The translations under genes were made by a program, and so were the position numbers. The notes under the pieces were generated by a model. The model was given only the letters and a program-made list of their open reading frames with translations. It searched no databases and had not been told where the DNA came from. Below are positions 24,892 through 30,160 of a stretch of DNA of 30,160 nucleotides, piece after piece. This stretch comes from Chromera velia (lineage: Eukaryota > Sar > Chromeraceae), in NCBI GenBank assembly GCA_018398765.1, contig JAHBMJ010001542.1:1-30160 (forward strand), written 5' to 3'. The number at the start of each line of letters is the position of its first letter. Position 1 is the stretch's first letter.

Positions 24892-27800
24892 TCACTCGAA
24901 ACGATACAGCTCCCTCTCCTTCTGGAGGCGCATAGCGATCGCCTGATTCTTCGCCTCCTCGAAACCAAATTCAGACTTTTTGAAACTCCTCAAGATCTGT
25001 TTTCCGCCTTCGTGCCAATTGCACATCCAGCGTTCGTTGCTCTTATCCCAGTTGACTCCTTTGACCCCGCTCTGGAACTCTGTTGGCTTCTGCATCGACG
25101 CCTTCCCCTCCCTCTCCATCTGCTGGCGGTGAGCGATCGCCCGACGGAGCGCCCCGTCGTACCCGAACTCCGCAACAAAGAAGTTTTTGAACAGCCGCTT
25201 TCCACTCATACGCCAGTTTGCCCTCCAGCATCCGCCACCAACAGAGCCATATACGACCCCCACGACCCCGCTTTTGTGTTCGCACTCCCTGATCACTGTG
25301 GCCGGAACCCCCCGCCTCCGCCCTCCCCGCCCCCTCCTGCCACCTCCAGAAGTCCCCTCTCTGCCCACCCCCCTCTCTGCAGTGCCCACAAGACCTGCTC
25401 TACTGCCCGCAGCACCTGCAGTACCGGAAGCAGAGCCAACAGCTGTCCCTCCTGCCACCTCCCGTCCCTCCCCCTCTCCCCCTCTGTCCTCACCACCCCC
25501 TCCGGCCTCATCGGCCCCTTCAGGCACGGCGTCACCAACAGCCGACGAAGACGAAGAAGAGGACGAAGACGAACACCCAACATTGAGCTGAGACGCGGTT
25601 GCTGGTTCGACCGTCACTGGACGATTCTCTTCGCTTCTTGTACCTGGATTCCCTTCCTGCTGCACCTTCGAGATGTGCACTTTCCCCCTCTCTCTGGCTT
25701 CCTGAATCTTTTGATAGGTCGCGGGAGAGAGAGGTTGGGGGGCGGCTGAAGGAGATTTCCCTCTTCGTCTCGAGCCTCTCTTTCCCTTTCTCTTCCTCCT
25801 CCCCCGTCTGCCCCGGACCAGAGAATCATCTATGAAGTCGGTGTCTTCCTCCGACCCCTCAGACGACCCTTCTGACTCAAGAAGGGAAGCCTCCTGAGAG
25901 GAATCAGAGAGAAAACCCAGACTCGACGGCTCCTCACTCTCCTCTTCATCCTCACTCCTTTTCCCTCTGCCCTTCCTCCTCTTCCTCATCTGCAGGAAGC
26001 GGCGACATCGACGGACTTTCGGCCGGGGCGAGGTGGGAGTTTCTCTTTCTCCACTCTTGTCCTCTTTCTTCTCTCCCCCTTCCTCCCTATCTGTCACCAC
26101 AACATCTAGACTCCCCTCACCCCACCACAAATCTCCCACCTCAGGCTCAAAACCATCAAGAGACACCAGGGCTCTGAAGTAACTTTCGTCCTTCCCTCCC
26201 TCGACGGCCTCTATCAATTGGGTCTCCCATCTGCATGCATGCATGTGCGCACATTCGTTCATTAAATTTTGCTGGGGTTTCTTTCTTTCGTTTTGCAGGG
26301 CTCGTTTTCTCGGTGCGTCTCCCATTCTGCACAGGAGCTGTGATTTCCTAATTTGTTTGTGCACGGTTTACGTCTTTTCAAGTGATTGAGTATGTACGAA
26401 AACCCTCAGACACAATTGCGACCCCATATGGCTCTCCTGCGCGTGAAGAAAAACACACAAAGATACTTAGCTTTTCACACGTCATATAATAAACGCCTGT
26501 CTGCGCACAATTGCGTACAGGCCCAACTCCCTCTCTTCCACGATGAAGGGAAAAAAAGCCGAAGAAGACCTTCACCCACATAGAGGAGAAATCGTCATTC
26601 AATCTTTCCTTCTCCCCCAATTCACTGACCGTCGACGTGCCGAGACTGCCAGTTCATAGGCACCCTGATATCCGTACCGGGACTCACTGAAGCGGAGACC
26701 AACCCACGACTCTCCGGCTGCACAAGTATGCATAGAAGGCATCAGGAAAGACCAATAAATACGGATGAAATGCACTTCTCGACGTACATACATAGAGCAT
26801 GAATCGACACAAAAAAATACAAACTGAAACCGAAAAAAATGCGAATTGCAATTCCAGGAATGGGGGGACACCGAAAATGTCCGAGGGCAAATCACAAGTG
26901 AAAATGACGAGACATTGAATGCACATGCACAGAAGAGGAAGCTTTTGATTTGCCTGACAGTGCAGGTGGAGGACTGAGAGGAGAAAAAAAGAAAGTCAAA
27001 GTGCAACCATTCACATCACCAAAGGCGATGATCATTGCTTGCACAAGCACGTGATCGAAGGAGGAAAGCGTAGAAACGGAAAAGGCGCCACCCGAACACA
27101 TGCCGAGAGGAAAGGGAAGAAATGAACCGAATGAAAAAAAAATCGCAGCAACAAATGCTTTAAAACAAAGACGACTCATGCTGTCACTTTGACCTACCGA
27201 CCTTCCACGGAGAGTGTCTGCAGTTTCTCTCGACTTTCTTCCGATCCACCCGCACTCTCCTCCCCGTCTCCATCATCGTCCTCGTCCGACTCACTCATTC
27301 GCCCTGAAGAGGGATCATCAGGATTGGCATCCTGCGCTCTCTCCCTCTCACAATCATCCTTTCGAGACCTGTCAGACACTTTTCTGTCAAGGTCTGCCAG
27401 GAGATGCGGGGGGAACTTTGGGTCTCCGTTCTCGGTCTCATCGTCTCCTTGTGGCTCGATCTTCCCCACGCTCCCCCCCCTGCAGTCCACGATACCACGC
27501 TTGAGAGAACGGGAAGAGTCCTCTGAGAACGGACAGGAGTTCATCCCCTTCCAGTGCCTCTCCGCCTGCACCCGTCCCCTCCCATCGTCGTCATCATCAT
27601 CACTGCTGTCACTGTTGATGTCGAGATCTCCGTTTTCCCCTTCCGACTGATCTCTTCCTTCAGCCCCCTTTTCGCTTTCCTCTTCCACTGCAGACTCATC
27701 CCCCACCTCCATCCCCCGCTCACTTCCACCCTCACTCTCATCACCCGAAGAAAGACTCACCACCCCTTCACCCATACTCTCCCCATCCACCTCAGACAAA

Positions 27801-29396
27801 GAGGAAGCAGCCGAACTGCCATCCCACAGACACGCTTTCCCCTCCACCCAACGGACCTCCCTAACCAACGCAACCCAATACCCACCCCCATCGCCCCCCC
27901 CCTGCCTCTTTGAGTCTCCAGACCATAAGGAGGACGCAGAAGCCGAGGGAGCCGGAGAGGGGGACCCAGGCACCCAATACACCCCCCTCATATGTGGTGG
28001 AAGGGGACTTCGGTTGTCGTCATCGGATTCTGAGTCGGAAAGACCGAGGGCACGCTCCTCCTGCACTCAAACATTAGTTTGAGAATATATATTTGCAATA
28101 CTAAAACAGAGGGCGGAAGTGTGCGTATTCGCACCGAAATGCAGAGACAAAAGAGTCGGACAGTCAAAGTTCAACCTCTCTACGAGCATCCGCCGAACTG
28201 AATGTCAGCATGCAAAAACTGCACCACCAATTCAAGCCCGCAAAACAGCCTTCTCCTGTGTCTCTCGATTCACTGATCATCCAGAAACAGCCACGGACCG
28301 GTGTGAACGAGCGAACAGGAAGGAGCGAGACAAGGACACAAAATTGATTGCTTACGCAAGACAACCCACTTGTTTCGTTTTCCACCCCGCCTTCTTCTGC
28401 ATTTTCGCGACTGCCTCCAGCATTCCCTCCCTCGCTATCTTCAAGGTCTTCTTCTTGACCTGCGCCGAAGGGGGGCGGGAGCATAGAGACGGGAGAGGTG
28501 AGGGAAGGACTCAGCAAATACAAGCACGATAGTGTGTCACCTCTTTCACGTTCACAATGCTGTCACTACGAGCATGAGCAGGCAGGTTCCTCAGGTTCTT
28601 CTTTCCGTACCGAAACACCGATCCATATGTATGAGTCGCGTGTGAGACTCCAAAGGGAAAGAGTCACTTATCCACAGACACGCGTTCTCTCTGTCTTTCC
28701 ATGAGACGCCCAATGACCTCACGCACTTTGTTTCCCTCCACCGCCAAGACACTCACCCGCTCGCACTCCGCAGTATCAGGATAGAAGCTATGGGGAAGAA
28801 GAACGTTGACTGCCGACTTCTTCTCTCTGGGGTCAGCCAGCCTGCACACACACAGATGGATGGATGCATGGACGGATAAAGGTGTGACAGTACAGCTAAT
28901 GTGGCAACCTGCAGGAAGGGCATAATAAAAGAGAAAAAATACGGACGTCGGACCTCGGAGGGCGCATCCTAGCCAGCCAACACAGGAATCGAAAGGAAAG
29001 GAGCGTTTGAGACCTCAGAAAAGGAAAGAAACCAAAGGGAAGGGCAGGGCAGGGAGAACGGGGGGCCCACAGCAGGAAAGTCAAAAACATGGAAGGAAGG
29101 AAAGGGCCGGAGAGCCCAACAGAAAGAGGAAATGACACGTCTAAGTGTCTAATAAACTCGTCACGGGCGAAACCATCAAGGGCCAGCAACACTCACTTAT
29201 GTCTGTAAGCCAGCCCCCCGTGATGCCCCCCTGCCTTTCTTCTCTGTCCCACCGATCCACTGCATGACAGACCAATCTTCGCACAAATCGTCAGTGTCCT
29301 CGCCATCATCAGAGGCCAGCGCCCCCTTCTCCTTCCACTCATCGAGCATCTCCATGCACACTCTCTCGGTGTACCCTACAGACCGACGGGCAATCT
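24892..29396 (-). CDS. Multi-AP2-domain putative transcription factor (ApiAP2-like), 5' incomplete
   Basis: Secure exons, minus strand: 28060-27202, 26717-26630 and 26230-24892, joined in phase. Probable: 28459-28370. Upstream candidates: 29396-29197 and an exon starting at 28841, possibly ending at 28757 (GTGAGT); a further piece ending at 28541 is likely. The last exon encodes two C-terminal AP2 domains: SGVVGVVYG...CWRANW...GKRLFKNF...FGYDGALRRAIAHR (25272-25111) and SGVKGVNWDKSNERWMCNW...FGFEEAKNQAIAMR (25071-24895). Another AP2 domain is split: RGVYWV (27988-27971) and YWVALVREVRWVEGK (27880-27836) in one exon, then SRYGYQGAYELAVSARRRWE across the next two. Between domains lie acidic and Ser-rich stretches (poly-Asp near 27583-27600), a poly-Ser run near 25545-25575, a basic RRGRRKRKGKR nuclear-localisation-like segment near 25800 and a GRRGRGGRRRG stretch near 25310-25340. 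ApiAP2 proteins are the main sequence-specific transcription factors of Apicomplexa and relatives. The target of this one is unknown. The start is not in the resolved part. Confidence 0.8.
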
Positions 29397-30091
29397 CTGC
29401 ACACACACACACACACACACACACANTTCCCTCCACCGCCAAGACACTCACCCGCTCGCACTCCGCAGTATCAGGATAGAAGCTATGGGGAAGAAGAACG
29501 TTGACTGCCGACTTCTTCTCTCTGGGGTCAGCCAGCCTGCACACACACAGATGGATGGATGCATGGACGGATAAAGGTGTGACAGTACAGCTAATGTGGC
29601 AACCTGCAGGAAGGGCATAATAAAAGAGAAAAAATACGGACGTCGGACCTCGGAGGGCGCATCCTAGCCAGCCAACACAGGAATCGAAAGGAAAGGAGCG
29701 TTTGAGACCTCAGAAAAGGAAAGAAACCAAAGGGAAGGGCAGGGCAGGGAGAACGGGGGGCCCACAGCAGGAAAGTCAAAAACATGGAAGGAAGGAAAGG
29801 GCCGGAGAGCCCAACAGAAAGAGGAAATGACACGTCTAAGTGTCTAATAAACTCGTCACGGGCGAAACCATCAAGGGCCAGCAACACTCACTTATGTCTG
29901 TAAGCCAGCCCCCCGTGATGCCCCCCTGCCTTTCTTCTCTGTCCCACCGATCCACTGCATGACAGACCAATCTTCGCACAAATCGTCAGTGTCCTCGCCA
30001 TCATCAGAGGCCAGCGCCCCCTTCTCCTTCCACTCATCGAGCATCTCCATGCACACTCTCTCGGTGTACCCTACAGACCGACGGGCAATCT

Positions 30092-30120
<29 letters not shown>
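28732..30120. repeat. Exact 694-bp duplication joined by a single n
   Basis: 28732-29425 and 29427-30120 are identical as far as I can read, with one 'n' at 29426 between them. Both copies end in the same CA repeat. The unit covers two AP2-gene candidate exons, so these appear twice (second copies at 30091-29892 and from 29536). Identity down to every base, plus the one-base gap, points to two overlapping contigs that were abutted instead of merged. Confidence 0.9.
29400..29425. repeat. CA dinucleotide repeat
   Basis: Thirteen CA units at the acceptor side of an AP2-gene exon; on the minus strand it supplies the TGTGTGTGCAG acceptor context. The second copy begins at 30095 and is longer, reaching about 30128. 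Confidence 0.95.
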
Positions 30121-30128
<8 letters not shown>

Positions 30129-30133
<5 letters not shown>

Positions 30134-30160
30134 ACAGAGGGAGGGGGGGGGGGGGGGAAA
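30129..30160. repeat. Low-complexity window end (CA, GA, G run)
   Basis: The CA array decays into GAGGGAGG and a run of about 14 G. The abrupt low-complexity end suggests a contig edge, like the G run that opens the window. Confidence 0.8.

Noticed and set aside
24930-25142. GCGATCGC words resembling the cyanobacterial HIP1 palindrome
   Set aside because: They encode the repeated AIA(H/M)R helix residues in the two AP2 domains; coding constraint explains them.
26231-26364. Upstream 44 codons of the continuous open frame ending at 24892
   Set aside because: The TGCAG at 26233-26231 and the phase-matched exon at 26717-26630, which completes an AP2 domain, show that this part is intron read-through.

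Overview
The window is nuclear DNA of a photosynthetic alveolate, most likely a chromerid alga (Chromera- or Vitrella-like). This is inferred from four things seen together. There is a nuclear, intron-split psbF (photosystem II cytochrome b559 beta) whose product starts with a signal peptide plus transit peptide, as for a complex plastid. There is a DDX6/DHH1/DOZI-family RNA helicase. There is a gene with several AP2 DNA-binding domains in the apicomplexan (ApiAP2) style. All are cut into many small exons. No species can be fixed from the sequence alone.

Layout: psbF lies on the minus strand (ATG at 2921, stop at 887, six exons). An 866-bp non-coding stretch separates it head-to-head from the plus-strand helicase gene (3787-8295, eleven exons, 423 aa). 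About 10 kb without a recognisable gene follows (8296-18639). It is full of strand-biased purine or pyrimidine blocks, simple repeats and one AT-rich island. Next come the minus-strand RPS5 gene (18640-22434, nine exons, 193 aa, with an assembly gap in one intron), a 2.5-kb repeat- and AT-rich spacer, and a large minus-strand AP2-domain gene from 24892 to at least 29396, incomplete at its 5' end. The right edge carries an exact 694-bp duplication joined through a single 'n', probably an assembly artefact.

All three complete gene models keep a perfect frame through every junction. The 26 introns I could place share an extended acceptor, TGCAG, in 25 cases, and an unusually relaxed donor in which +3 is C in 12 cases. 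TGCATGC-type elements, which ApiAP2 proteins bind in relatives, lie upstream of both the helicase and RPS5.

The genes do not form one pathway. They cover photosystem II, mRNA storage/repression, the small ribosomal subunit and transcription. The most notable items are the nuclear psbF with its acidic extension, the duplicated splice acceptor that can poison the helicase mRNA, and an AP2 domain apparently split by an insertion of about 200 acidic residues.
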